64,000 nt of DNA from Pseudomonas sp. UBA5706 (lineage in GTDB: Bacteria > Pseudomonadota > Gammaproteobacteria > Pseudomonadales > Pseudomonadaceae). Location: the NCBI RefSeq assembly GCF_002419965.1, contig NZ_DIHC01000001.1:124001-188000 (forward strand). The letters run 5' to 3'. The notes beneath the pieces are model-generated. The model saw nothing but the letters and a program-made list of their open reading frames with translations. It was not told the origin of the DNA and did no database searches. Both the position numbers and the translations under genes were made by a program. Below are positions 34,258 through 42,317 of the stretch, piece after piece (the first letter of the stretch is position 1; the number at the start of each line of letters is the position of its first letter).

Positions 34258-35274
34258 TCAAGGGGTGACAACCACCTTGCCCAGCACCTCGCGGTCGCGG
34301 ATCAGCGCCAGCCCTTCGGCGGCCTGCTCCAGCGGCACCACGCGGTCAATGATCGGGTCGATCTTGCCCTCGGCAATCAGGTCAAGCAGGCCGACCAGGT
34401 TGTCCTCATAAAAGCTGTTGGAGCCTTTGATGTTCAGCTCGAAGCTCCAGACGTAACGCAAATCTTCCTTGGGATCGTGACCGGCCGTAGCGCCGCAAAC
34501 GAGCAAGGTGCCGCCGCGCTTGATGCACTTGAGCGACGGCAGCCAGGTGTCGCCGCCGGTGAAGTTGATCACCACATCGACACCGCCATCGTGGTTGCGC
34601 CGCTGAGGCTTGCCGTACTGAGCGATCGCCCATTTGGAAAAGTCGGTGTCGCGGTAATTGATGACGTGATCGGCACCCAGGGCCTTGAGGCGTTGAGCTT
34701 TTTCATCACTGCCCGCACAGGCGATCACCTCTGCGCCCAGCAGCTTGGCAAGAATCACGCTGGCAGTGCCCACTCCACCGCTGGCGCCAAGGATCAGCAC
34801 GCGATCACCGGGCTTGACCGTGTTGTGGGTGATCAGCATCCGATGCGCAGTCCCGTAGGCGACCGGTAGGGCGGCTGCCTGCTCGAAGCTCACCGCCGCT
34901 GGCAGGCGAATCAGTTGGCGCGCGTCGACGAGTGCGTATTCGGCCATGCCGCCGTCGACCATCTCGCCCATCAAACCGACGTCAGGCTTGAGCGGATTGA
35001 TCAGCACGCGATCCCCCACTTGCCAACCTTGGACGCCTGCACCGATGTCGCTGATGGTGCCGGCCAGGTCCAGACCGATCACCACGGGCAGCGGTACCTT
35101 GATGCCGGGCATGCCTTTGACGGTGAACACGTCGTGATAATTGAAGGATGAGGCGCCCACGCGAATCAGCACGTGCCCGGTGCTGACTGCCGGGACCGGC
35201 TTGTCAGTGACGACATGCAACCGGTCAAGGTCGCCGTGCTCGTCGAGTACCAGGGCTTTCATTGTTTTGCTCAC
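34258..35274 (-). CDS. Zinc-type medium-chain dehydrogenase/reductase (quinone reductase-like)
   Basis: A 338-residue MDR protein. An N-terminal GroES-like domain (VIGLDLAGTISDIGAGVQGW) is followed by a Rossmann domain with LILGASGGVGTASVILAKLL. The paired structural-zinc cysteines of classical alcohol dehydrogenases are not evident, so it is nearer to enoyl-CoA or quinone reductases. The GTG at 35274 has GGAG 9 bases upstream and is chosen over ATG 35262. It lies 17 bases downstream of the binding-protein gene in the same operon. It could reduce an enoyl-CoA intermediate; that is inference. Confidence 0.87.
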   Translation of the reverse strand: MSKTMKALVLDEHGDLDRLHVVTDKPVPAVSTGHVLIRVGASSFNYHDVFTVKGMPGIKVPLPVVIGLDLAGTISDIGAGVQGWQVGDRVLINPLKPDVGLMGEMVDGGMAEYALVDARQLIRLPAAVSFEQAAALPVAYGTAHRMLITHNTVKPGDRVLILGASGGVGTASVILAKLLGAEVIACAGSDEKAQRLKALGADHVINYRDTDFSKWAIAQYGKPQRRNHDGGVDVVINFTGGDTWLPSLKCIKRGGTLLVCGATAGHDPKEDLRYVWSFELNIKGSNSFYEDNLVGLLDLIAEGKIDPIIDRVVPLEQAAEGLALIRDREVLGKVVVTP

Positions 35275-35291
35275 AGTCGTTGTCTCCGTGA

Positions 35292-36275
35292 TTACTTGAG
35301 GTTCTTGGATTGGGCGTAGGGTTCTGTGGCGAACAGGTCGGGCTTGAGTTCGCCCTTGATCAGGCCGCCGGCGGCAAACACCTGGTGCTCGCGGCGCAAG
35401 GTGTCGATGTCCTGTGGCTCGAACGCCAGGCGGTTCATGGCGTTCCACTGCGCGACATACGCGCGCGCGTCGTTTTCCGGGAGGTTGGCGCTTTTCTTCA
35501 GGATCGCGACCACGTCATCGGGGTGAGCGTCGCCCCAGGCCAGGGTGTCGCGCAGTGCAGCAATCACCCGCGCCACGGTCTGCGGATGGGCGTCCACCAG
35601 TTGAGCGCTGACCGCCCCTACGCCGATGTAAGGCACCGCGTCGGAATGGGTCAGGATCTTCCATTGCTCCGCAAAACTGCCCAGGCGCTTGAGTTTGAGT
35701 TCGTCACCCAGTTGCGCGAGGGTCACCGAGCGCAGCGCCGCGCCGTCCACCTGCTTCTGCGCGAGAAACTGGGCCAGGCGCGCTTCGTTGCCGCCGATCA
35801 GAGAGAAGTCATTGGCCTTGATGCCGTGGTTACCCTCCAGCACAGCGCTGGCGATCACCGCCACCGAGGACCCGGCTGGCGACATGCCGATCTTCTTGCC
35901 TTTGAGTGCCTCGATCGAGTTGATTGGCGAATCGGCCGGCACCACAAACTGCACATCGGCAGGTTGAGTGGCAGCGAAGATCCTGATTGGCACGCCTTCA
36001 GCCGCCGAGCTGAATACCCCGGCCAGCGGTGCGCCAAACGCCAGGTCTATAGAACCCGAGGCCAGAGCACGGATGGGCGCGTTAACGTCCGGAAAGTGGA
36101 CGAACTCGGCCTCGATCCCGCGCTTGGCGAGAAAATCCCCGGCTTCCAGTACCGAGCCATAGCCCAGGCTGACGCCGCTGGTCCAATAGCCGATTCGAAC
36201 CTTGTCCGCCGCGTGGGCGGCGAAGGACAACACAGCGGTCGCAGCCAAGGCAGCGACAACGATCAATTTACGCAT
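35292..36275 (-). CDS. NMT1/SsuA-type ABC substrate-binding protein
   Basis: A 327-residue exported binding protein. The signal peptide is residues 1-22 (VVAALAATAVLSFAAHA-A). DKVRIGYWTSGVSLGYGSVL and SINSIEALKGKKIGMS-like segments (SPINSIEALKGKKIGMSPAG) identify the sulfonate/nitrate-type family. It follows its permease (36295) and ATPase (37067) genes, so this importer is complete. Its ligand differs from that of the neighbour at 30336, judging by little obvious sequence identity. Confidence 0.9.
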   Translation of the reverse strand: MRKLIVVAALAATAVLSFAAHAADKVRIGYWTSGVSLGYGSVLEAGDFLAKRGIEAEFVHFPDVNAPIRALASGSIDLAFGAPLAGVFSSAAEGVPIRIFAATQPADVQFVVPADSPINSIEALKGKKIGMSPAGSSVAVIASAVLEGNHGIKANDFSLIGGNEARLAQFLAQKQVDGAALRSVTLAQLGDELKLKRLGSFAEQWKILTHSDAVPYIGVGAVSAQLVDAHPQTVARVIAALRDTLAWGDAHPDDVVAILKKSANLPENDARAYVAQWNAMNRLAFEPQDIDTLRREHQVFAAGGLIKGELKPDLFATEPYAQSKNLK

Positions 36276-36294
36276 GGGGACAGAACCTTATGGG

Positions 36295-37065
36295 TTAACG
36301 ACTGTAGGTTTTCCAGCGGAACAGCCAGCGTTCGAGGGGTTTGAGCACACCGGCTTCGAGCAACAACATCAGCGCCACCAGCAGCACCGTCCAGGCGAAC
36401 ACCTGATCGCTCTGCACCAGATCGGCGGCCTGGCGCAAGCGATAGCCGATACCGTCCGACGCGCCCAGGGTTTCGGCCACCAGCGACACTCGCCAGCCGA
36501 AGCCAAACGCCAGGCGGGCGCCAGAGAAGAAATACGGCAGGATGCTCGGCAGCGAGATTTTCAGCAGGATCTGCAGGCGCGACATTCGGAACGAACGCGC
36601 CAGTTCGACGTACTGCCGCTCCACGGTCTGCGCGCCTTGCCAGACGTTGGTCAGGATCAGCGGCATGGCGGTCATGAACACCACGAACACGGTGGTGGCA
36701 TCGGAAATGCCGAACCAGATGATGGCGAAAATCGCCCATATCGCCGATGAAACGGTGTTGAACACGGCCAGCAGCGGCTCGAAGAATCGCGCCAGTACCC
36801 GGCTGGTACCCAACGCCAGTCCCAACGGCGTGCCGACCGCGACTGCCAGCACAAACCCGCCAAACACCCGCTCCATGGTGGCGCCCACGTCGTGCATAAA
36901 CGTGTCACTGCGCAGCAGGCCGTTGAGCGCGGTCAGGACTTTTTGCGGGCCGGGCAACACAAAGGAAGGCACCCTACCCGCTGCGTACCACCACAGCAGC
37001 GCGAACACAGCGACCAGTGCCAAGCGCTGCAACGCAAGGCTGGAGTAGCGTTTGGCGTTCTGCAT
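36295..37065 (-). CDS. ABC transporter permease (SsuC/TauC type)
   Basis: A 256-residue permease with about six spans (LALVAVFALLWWYAAGRVPS first; VFAWTVLLVALMLLLEAGVL last). The EAA coupling loop is near VELARSFRMSRLQILLKISL. It starts 1 base after the ATPase stop and is followed 19 bases later by the binding-protein gene. It is clearly part of the first ABC importer of the run. Confidence 0.92.
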   Translation of the reverse strand: MQNAKRYSSLALQRLALVAVFALLWWYAAGRVPSFVLPGPQKVLTALNGLLRSDTFMHDVGATMERVFGGFVLAVAVGTPLGLALGTSRVLARFFEPLLAVFNTVSSAIWAIFAIIWFGISDATTVFVVFMTAMPLILTNVWQGAQTVERQYVELARSFRMSRLQILLKISLPSILPYFFSGARLAFGFGWRVSLVAETLGASDGIGYRLRQAADLVQSDQVFAWTVLLVALMLLLEAGVLKPLERWLFRWKTYSR

Positions 37066-37066
37066 C

Positions 37067-37828
37067 TCACACCTCCAGACGCAGTTGGCGAACGTGTTCG
37101 GTGACCGCCGGATCGGTCGGAATGCGGGGCCGCGGCAGACTCAAGGGTTTGATCGCACGGATGCGTCCGGGACGCGGCTCCAGCACGATCACCCGGTCAG
37201 CCAGCACCACGGCCTCTTCGACGTCATGGGTCACGAACACCACCGTCATCGCCCTCAGCGCCTGCAAGCGCAGCAGCTGGTCATGCATCTGGCTGCGGGT
37301 GTGCGGATCGAGCTTGGAAAACGGCTCGTCCATCAGCAGGATGTGCGGCTGCACCACCAGGCTGCGAGCCAACGCCACGCGACTGCGCATGCCACCGGAA
37401 AGCTGGTGTGGCCAGGCATCGGCAAAATCGGCCAGGCCTACCAGCTGCAGCATCTGCTCCACGCGCTGGGCACGCTCAGGTTTGCCCAGCGAAGACGCCT
37501 CGAGTCCAAACGCTACGTTGGCCTGCACGCTGCGCCATGGCAGCAATCGGTCTTCCTGAAACATGTAGGCAATGCGCTGCCAATCATGAAATCGCTCGGC
37601 GGGCTGGCCATTGATGGCGAAGCTGCCGCGATCCGCCTTCAGAAGTCCGGAAACGATATTGAGCAGCGTACTTTTGCCGCAGCCCGAAGTGCCCAGCAGC
37701 GCGACAATCTCGCCGTGCGCCACCTCCAGGGAGATATCGCGCAGCACTTCAAGCGCGTCAAAATGCTTGCCCAGGCTGGTAAGGCTGATAGCAGCCTGAT
37801 CAGGCGTGAGCTGCAGCGCCGCATTCAT
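37067..37828 (-). CDS. ABC transporter ATPase (SsuB/TauB type)
   Basis: A 253-residue ATPase with Walker A GTSGCGKST, Q-loop RIAYMFQEDRLLPW, signature LSGGMRSRVALARSL, Walker B ILLMDEPFSKLD and switch histidine VVFVTHDVEEAVVL. All motifs are intact. Its start overlaps the stop of the GntR gene by 4 bases, which couples regulator and transporter expression. Confidence 0.94.
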   Translation of the reverse strand: MNAALQLTPDQAAISLTSLGKHFDALEVLRDISLEVAHGEIVALLGTSGCGKSTLLNIVSGLLKADRGSFAINGQPAERFHDWQRIAYMFQEDRLLPWRSVQANVAFGLEASSLGKPERAQRVEQMLQLVGLADFADAWPHQLSGGMRSRVALARSLVVQPHILLMDEPFSKLDPHTRSQMHDQLLRLQALRAMTVVFVTHDVEEAVVLADRVIVLEPRPGRIRAIKPLSLPRPRIPTDPAVTEHVRQLRLEV

Positions 37829-38553
37829 CGCGAGAACCTCGCCGCCAGCATGGGCAACGAGGCCCCTGCTTCACTGAGACTGGCGTAGACCTTTTCCAGG
37901 GTCATGGCCTGAAACGTTTCGATATGGCGACGGGCAATCAACTCGACACGCTTGGCGTCACCCTCCTCGAACGCGGCGATCATGGCGTTGTGGTCGTGCT
38001 TGATCTCCGGTTTCGTACCCTGGACGTTGAACCCCAGGGCCACGAGGCGGCTCATTTCATCCATTAAACTGGACAAGGTGCGCAACAGCCGCTCGTTGCC
38101 GGTGGCTTGCGCAATCTCAAGATGGAACGCCTTGTTGGCGTCCATGAACACGTCGATCTGATCTGGCAGCGGCACCAGGTGCTTGACCCTGCATGCCGCT
38201 TCAAGCGTTTTCAAACGCTCGATATCGACACGCCCCACCGCCAGCCGCGCAGCCAAAGGCTCCAGTTGCACACGCAGGGTGAACACCTCTTCCACGTCTT
38301 TAACGGTAATTGCGGCAACCTGGTATCCCTTGCGCGGGCGCGACGTCACCAGGTATTCGTGGCAGAGCCGGGTCAGAGCGATTCGGCAACTGCTCTTGCC
38401 GATTTCATAGCGCGCCATCAGTCCGGGTTCGGTGATGTTCACGCCCGGCATCAGACGGCACGAGAGGATGTCCCGACGAATGCGCGCATACGCCGAGTCG
38501 CCTTGGCTGGCAGTGTCAAAAACGGCGCCCGATACGGCAGGGGACAACGACAT
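37825..38553 (-). CDS. GntR/FadR-family regulator
   Basis: A 242-residue regulator. The winged helix is at about residues 12-75 (DSAYARIRRDILSCRLMPGV; GKSSCRIALTRLCHEYLVTS) and the FCD effector domain follows (VEEVFTLRVQLEPLAARLAV; two histidines in ANKAFHLEIAQATGN and RRHIETFQAM fit its metal site). ATG 38553 is chosen because GAGG precedes it by 6 bases; GTG 38565 is the alternative. It heads the long minus-strand run and overlaps the first ATPase gene. It probably represses the cluster until an organic-acid ligand binds. Confidence 0.92.
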   Translation of the reverse strand: MSLSPAVSGAVFDTASQGDSAYARIRRDILSCRLMPGVNITEPGLMARYEIGKSSCRIALTRLCHEYLVTSRPRKGYQVAAITVKDVEEVFTLRVQLEPLAARLAVGRVDIERLKTLEAACRVKHLVPLPDQIDVFMDANKAFHLEIAQATGNERLLRTLSSLMDEMSRLVALGFNVQGTKPEIKHDHNAMIAAFEEGDAKRVELIARRHIETFQAMTLEKVYASLSEAGASLPMLAARFSR

Positions 38554-38665
38554 GACTGGCCTCACTGGAAAGTCGTGGGCAGCTCACAGAGGCTTTCTGT
38601 GACGCTTACCGAAGGCCGCTAAGCTAGAGCAAACGAAGACGTTTTCGAACGATTTGTTTCCGATA

Positions 38666-38675
38666 TGCATATGCA
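38666..38675. promoter_or_regulatory. Palindrome TGCATATGCA, candidate GntR operator
   Basis: A perfect 10-bp palindrome within ATATGCATATGCAAAC, about 110 bases upstream of the GntR start. FCD-type GntR proteins bind short palindromes of this size, but there is only one copy and such palindromes occur by chance. Confidence 0.25.
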
Positions 38676-38760
38676 AACAGCGCATAACGTGGGCCGCTCA
38701 GAATTCATTTAGCGATAACAGGCCAAGTGCCTGAATCGCTCGACAGAGCCTGCGGCAAAG

Positions 38761-38910
38761 ATGCGATGCACGATGCGCGAGGTGATGAACCAGATTGCGA
38801 GCGTGCTTGAACATGTCGTACGCCGGGAAGGCCGTGGCAGCTGTTTGCTGCCCGATAGCACGCTGCATTCCTGCGTGCTCTACCGCAGGGTCAACTGCCT
38901 GCCGTTCTGA
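38761..38910 (+). CDS. Possible 49-residue protein or gene fragment
   Basis: An open frame from ATG 38761 reads MRCTMREVMNQIASVLEHVV and then RREGRGSCLLPDSTLHSCVL, ending RRVNCLPF. The amphipathic first half looks protein-like and may be the end of a decayed regulator or enzyme, but I know no match. There is no good ribosome site. It is more likely a fragment than a working gene. Confidence 0.25.
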   Translation: MRCTMREVMNQIASVLEHVVRREGRGSCLLPDSTLHSCVLYRRVNCLPF

Positions 38911-39002
38911 GGATCCGTCTGCAAACCGATGCGTAACGAGTCCGATTGAAGCTCGGATTGCTACAGAATGCGATCCGCAGCGTTCAGTGCAGGTGGCGGC
39001 AG

Positions 39003-39689
39003 TTAGATCCGCGCGGCACCATCAACCTGACTGTTCACGCCCATGCCGCGAAGCAGCAGGTCGGTCAGGAAATCACTGTAACGCGCAGCCAACGCGTCCT
39101 CGTCATGTTCCTGATCGAACAGCGCCTTGAACAGCGGTTGCGCAGTGGCGAAGAACGTACAGGCGCCGAGCAAGGCAACATGCAGAAAGCGTGCATCCAT
39201 GCCGATTGCCTGTGCTTGCGCCGGCCGCGCCTGCAGCATGACTTCACTCAGTGCGGCGCCACGACGGGCCGTCAGGTTAAGGATGTCCCACGTGGGCTCA
39301 TCACGTTCGCCGCGCTCGCCCGCCGCATAGATTTCGCGCATGACCAGCGTCAGAAAGTGCGGGTTCTGGCGACCGGTGTCGATGATAAGTCGCACCCGAC
39401 TGCCCAGCATCGCCGCCAGCGACGGCTCGTCGACGTGTTGCTCGGAAGCCTGTTGAACCCGGTCCATTAAACTCAGTGTCGCAGCGCGAAGCAGACCGTC
39501 CTTGTTACCGAAGTAGTAACGCACCAATGCCGGGTCGACACCCACCGAGGTGGCAATCTGCAATAAGGTTACGGTTTCCGGTGGCGTGTACTGCAACAGC
39601 GTGAGGGTCGCGGCAATCAACCCCTCCCTCCCGACTCCTTGGGTTTCCCGCGGCCGCCCGGCTTCGCGTTTCTTACTGGTCTGCACCAT
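39003..39689 (-). CDS. TetR-family regulator
   Basis: A 228-residue regulator with an N-terminal helix-turn-helix (LIAATLTLLQYTPPETVTLL; DPALVRYYFGNKDGLLRAAT) and a helical ligand domain (TLVMREIYAAGERGERDEP). The RYYF variant of the recognition helix is common in this family. It is divergent from the flavin monooxygenase gene at 39856, which it probably controls. The shared 166-base interval contains an AT-rich palindrome. Confidence 0.9.
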   Translation of the reverse strand: MVQTSKKREAGRPRETQGVGREGLIAATLTLLQYTPPETVTLLQIATSVGVDPALVRYYFGNKDGLLRAATLSLMDRVQQASEQHVDEPSLAAMLGSRVRLIIDTGRQNPHFLTLVMREIYAAGERGERDEPTWDILNLTARRGAALSEVMLQARPAQAQAIGMDARFLHVALLGACTFFATAQPLFKALFDQEHDEDALAARYSDFLTDLLLRGMGVNSQVDGAARI

Positions 39690-39824
39690 GACTCGCCCGC
39701 CTTGATCATGCTCTTTGAGTGGCGAAAAGTATCACAGGTGTACCGTCCTGATACCCATGGAGTCACGGCGCGTCCCGGGAAACCTGTTTCACCTGTAAAA
39801 AACGACAACCCTCTGATTTGAAAG

Positions 39825-39836
39825 ATAAATATTTAT
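39825..39836. promoter_or_regulatory. Palindrome ATAAATATTTAT between TetR and monooxygenase genes
   Basis: A perfect 12-bp AT palindrome 20 bases before the monooxygenase start. It could be a TetR half-site pair or simply part of the promoter. Confidence 0.25.
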
Positions 39837-39855
39837 TTCCTTTAAAAAGGAATTA

Positions 39856-41049
39856 ATGGCATCCACCCTGCATGAACGTCGCCTCATTCACGAAATAGCG
39901 AGCCGATTCATGAAAAAACTTTCCATAGGCATCCTGGGGGCGGGCATTGGTGGCCTTTGCGCCGCAATTGCTCTACAACGCGCAGGTCATCAGGTCACCG
40001 TATTCGAACAGGCCAAGGCCTTTATGCGCGTGGGTGCCGATATCAACCTGACCCCTAATGCGGTTAGAGCACTCGATGGCCTCGGAGTGGGTGAAGGTAT
40101 CCGTCGCTTCGCCGCGCGCCCAACCCACCGCATCAGCCGAATGTGGGATACCGGCGAGGAAACCTCCCGCCTTGAGATGGCCGATGCTGCCGAGCGCCAA
40201 TATGGCGCGCCGCAGTTGACCATTCACCGCGCCGACCTGCTAAGCGCACTGGCCGAAGCGTTTGCGCTGGAGCACGTGCAGTTCGGCAAACGCGCCGAGA
40301 TGGCACGCCGGCAAGGTGAAGCCACGGTTCTGGACTTCGCCGACGGCACCCAGGCGAGTATGGATGTACTGATCGGAGCGGATGGCATTCACTCCGTGGT
40401 ACGCAATGCGCTGTTTGGCCAGGAACAACCGCGCTTCACCGGCGTGGTGGCGTTCCGCGCTGTGGTACCGGTCACCCGCGTTGCACACGTGCCGAACATC
40501 CAGGCATTCACTAAATGGTGGGGCCCCACGCCACAGAGCCAGATCGTGACCTTCCCGCTGAACCGCGGTAAGGACATTTTCATCTTCGCCACCACTGCGC
40601 AAGACAGCTGGCTTGAAGAAAGCTGGACGACGCCAGGCAGTGTTACCGAGCTGCGCGAAAGCTACGCCGGCTTCCATCCCGACGCCCGCGCCCTGCTCGA
40701 TGCCTGCGATGAGGTCCTGAAAACTGCGCTGTATGAGCGTGATCCACTGCCCTACTGGACCGAAAATCACATGGTGCTGCTGGGCGATGCCTGCCATCCC
40801 ATGATGCCGTTCATGGCACAAGGCGCTGGTCAGGCCATTGAGGATGCCGTGGTATTGGCCCGGGCTATGAGCACAGTTAAGGCGTTGACGGGCGTGGGAC
40901 CGGCGCTGGCCAGCTATCAACAGGTGCGTGTGGAACGCGCCAGCCAGATCCAGTTGGGCTCACGGGGTAACCAATGGCTCAAGGCCGGTGGCAACGCCGA
41001 TTGGGTCTATGGCTATGACGCCTGGACCGTACCTTTGCAATCGGCGTGA
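39856..41049 (+). CDS. NicC-like FAD-dependent aromatic monooxygenase
   Basis: A 397-residue class A flavin monooxygenase. The FAD motif GILGAGIGGLCAAIALQRAG, the DG segment VLIGADGIHSVVRNALFG and the GD motif MVLLGDACHPMMPFMAQGAG are intact and correctly spaced. The C-terminal WVYGYDAW resembles 6-hydroxynicotinate 3-monooxygenase (NicC), which decarboxylates and hydroxylates a pyridine ring; salicylate hydroxylases are also close. ATG 39856 has AAAAAGGA 4 bases upstream. The internal ATG at 39910 (MKKLSIG) is also plausible, as the Rossmann fold starts there. No other nicotinate genes are present. Confidence 0.88.
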   Translation: MASTLHERRLIHEIASRFMKKLSIGILGAGIGGLCAAIALQRAGHQVTVFEQAKAFMRVGADINLTPNAVRALDGLGVGEGIRRFAARPTHRISRMWDTGEETSRLEMADAAERQYGAPQLTIHRADLLSALAEAFALEHVQFGKRAEMARRQGEATVLDFADGTQASMDVLIGADGIHSVVRNALFGQEQPRFTGVVAFRAVVPVTRVAHVPNIQAFTKWWGPTPQSQIVTFPLNRGKDIFIFATTAQDSWLEESWTTPGSVTELRESYAGFHPDARALLDACDEVLKTALYERDPLPYWTENHMVLLGDACHPMMPFMAQGAGQAIEDAVVLARAMSTVKALTGVGPALASYQQVRVERASQIQLGSRGNQWLKAGGNADWVYGYDAWTVPLQSA

Positions 41050-41177
41050 TGGAACACAATCACTGACTATTCATTACAGCGCTCTAATAAAAAAAGTTCC
41101 TCAAGGCAAGTGCTTTCGCGAGTTAATCGTACTCGCGAAAACACCCCTTTCTGTTATCGACTTATCAGCCGAAAGTT

Positions 41178-41193
41178 GTTTTATATATAAAAC
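41178..41193. promoter_or_regulatory. Operator-like palindrome, copy 1
   Basis: GTTTTATATATAAAAC is a perfect 16-bp palindrome. It is followed by CGGCGTTTCA. A second, nearly identical copy starts exactly 100 bases downstream. The GTTT/AAAC arms resemble those recognised by IclR-family proteins, and an IclR gene lies within the run. Confidence 0.55.
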
Positions 41194-41277
41194 GGCGTTT
41201 CAAAAAAGCACTTTATTCTCGCGAATACAGTAACAACGCACGATAAATGTGCAGAGACGTATCACCAAAAAATCTAT

Positions 41278-41293
41278 GTTTTATATATGAAAC
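41278..41293. promoter_or_regulatory. Operator-like palindrome, copy 2
   Basis: GTTTTATATATGAAAC differs from copy 1 at one base (A to G), leaving an imperfect palindrome. It lies 136 bases before the ATPase start, so the pair brackets the likely promoter. Confidence 0.55.
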
Positions 41294-41428
41294 GCTCTGA
41301 AATTCATTATCCTTATCAAGGTGATGATTTAAAAGGCTTTTTAAACTCATTCAAGCCTGTTTTATCTCTGGCATTGTTCATGCAATAAACACTGTATCAC
41401 CAGTAAAACAGACCAGAGACCCTTCCTA

Positions 41429-42277
41429 ATGGCTGTGAAAGAGTTACTTGCAATCGCCCCCGAACGGAAAGAAGTCGCACGCCGACTCCACCAACCGACC
41501 GAGATCGAGTTTCGTAATGTCGGTAAGTGCTTCCCTATTAAAGGCAAGGCTCAAGCGCCGTTTGCCATTCGTAATGTGGACTTCACTATCCGCCGTGGTG
41601 AAGTGGTCTCCATCATCGGCCCGTCAGGCTGCGGCAAGAGCACCATTCTCAACATGGGCTCAGGACTTTATCGCCCCAGCGAGGGTGAAGTGCTGGTCGG
41701 CGGTGAGGCCGTCAATGGTCCGGTCAAGCGCGTCGCGTTCATGCTGCAGAAAGACCTGCTGATGCCTTGGCGCAGCATTCGCCAGAACGTCGAACTGGGC
41801 CTGGAAATTCAGGGCATGGCTGCAGCGCCGCGCAAGGTTATCGCGCAAGACCTGCTCGACCGTTGCCACCTTCAGGGCTTCGCTGATCACTACCCCTTCC
41901 AGTTGTCCGGTGGTATGCGCCAGCGCGCAGCGCTGGCCCGAACCCTGGCCATGGACCCGCAGGTCTTGTTCCTGGATGAACCGTTCTCCGCCCTCGACGC
42001 CCAGACCAAGATGGTCTTGCAGCAAGACATGGCACGCATGCTGTTTGAAGAAAAGAAGACCGCCTTGTTCATCACCCATGACCTGGTCGAAGCCATCGCC
42101 ATGTCCGACCGCCTGCTGGTGATGAGCGCCCGCCCGGGCACCATCGTTGAAGAAATCGTCGTCGATCTGCCTTACCGCGAAAATCCTCTGGAGCGCCGCA
42201 AGCTGCCTGAAATAGGCCCATTGGCCGGTCGGCTGATGGAGTTGCTCAAAGTGGGCGAAGACACCGAGCTGCATTGA
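41429..42277 (+). CDS. ABC transporter ATPase (SsuB/TauB type)
   Basis: A 282-residue ATPase with an N-terminal extension of about 25 residues. Walker A is GPSGCGKSTIL, the Q-loop is VAFMLQKDLLMPW, the signature is LSGGMRQRAALARTL, Walker B is VLFLDEPFSALD and the switch histidine is LFITHDLVEAIAM. It is the first gene of the large catabolic run. Next come its binding protein and permease, so the importer is complete and probably brings in the substrate of the pathway. Confidence 0.94.
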   Translation: MAVKELLAIAPERKEVARRLHQPTEIEFRNVGKCFPIKGKAQAPFAIRNVDFTIRRGEVVSIIGPSGCGKSTILNMGSGLYRPSEGEVLVGGEAVNGPVKRVAFMLQKDLLMPWRSIRQNVELGLEIQGMAAAPRKVIAQDLLDRCHLQGFADHYPFQLSGGMRQRAALARTLAMDPQVLFLDEPFSALDAQTKMVLQQDMARMLFEEKKTALFITHDLVEAIAMSDRLLVMSARPGTIVEEIVVDLPYRENPLERRKLPEIGPLAGRLMELLKVGEDTELH

Positions 42278-42317
42278 ACCTGCCCTCTACAGCCCCCCAA
42301 CGTAATCAGGAGTCACC

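Larger units (their letters stand above)
38554..39002. other. Regulatory interval upstream of the GntR-led run
   Basis: About 450 bases between the GntR gene start and the TetR gene end. The right-hand part has a 49-codon frame and the left part carries the promoter of the GntR gene. AT-rich tracts lie near 38640-38715. Confidence 0.5.
41050..41428. other. AT-rich control region of the catabolic run
   Basis: A 379-base interval, strongly AT-rich in its right half, between the monooxygenase gene and the ABC ATPase gene. It carries two copies of a 16-bp palindrome (listed separately) and the promoter of the following run. No gene seen. Confidence 0.6.
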
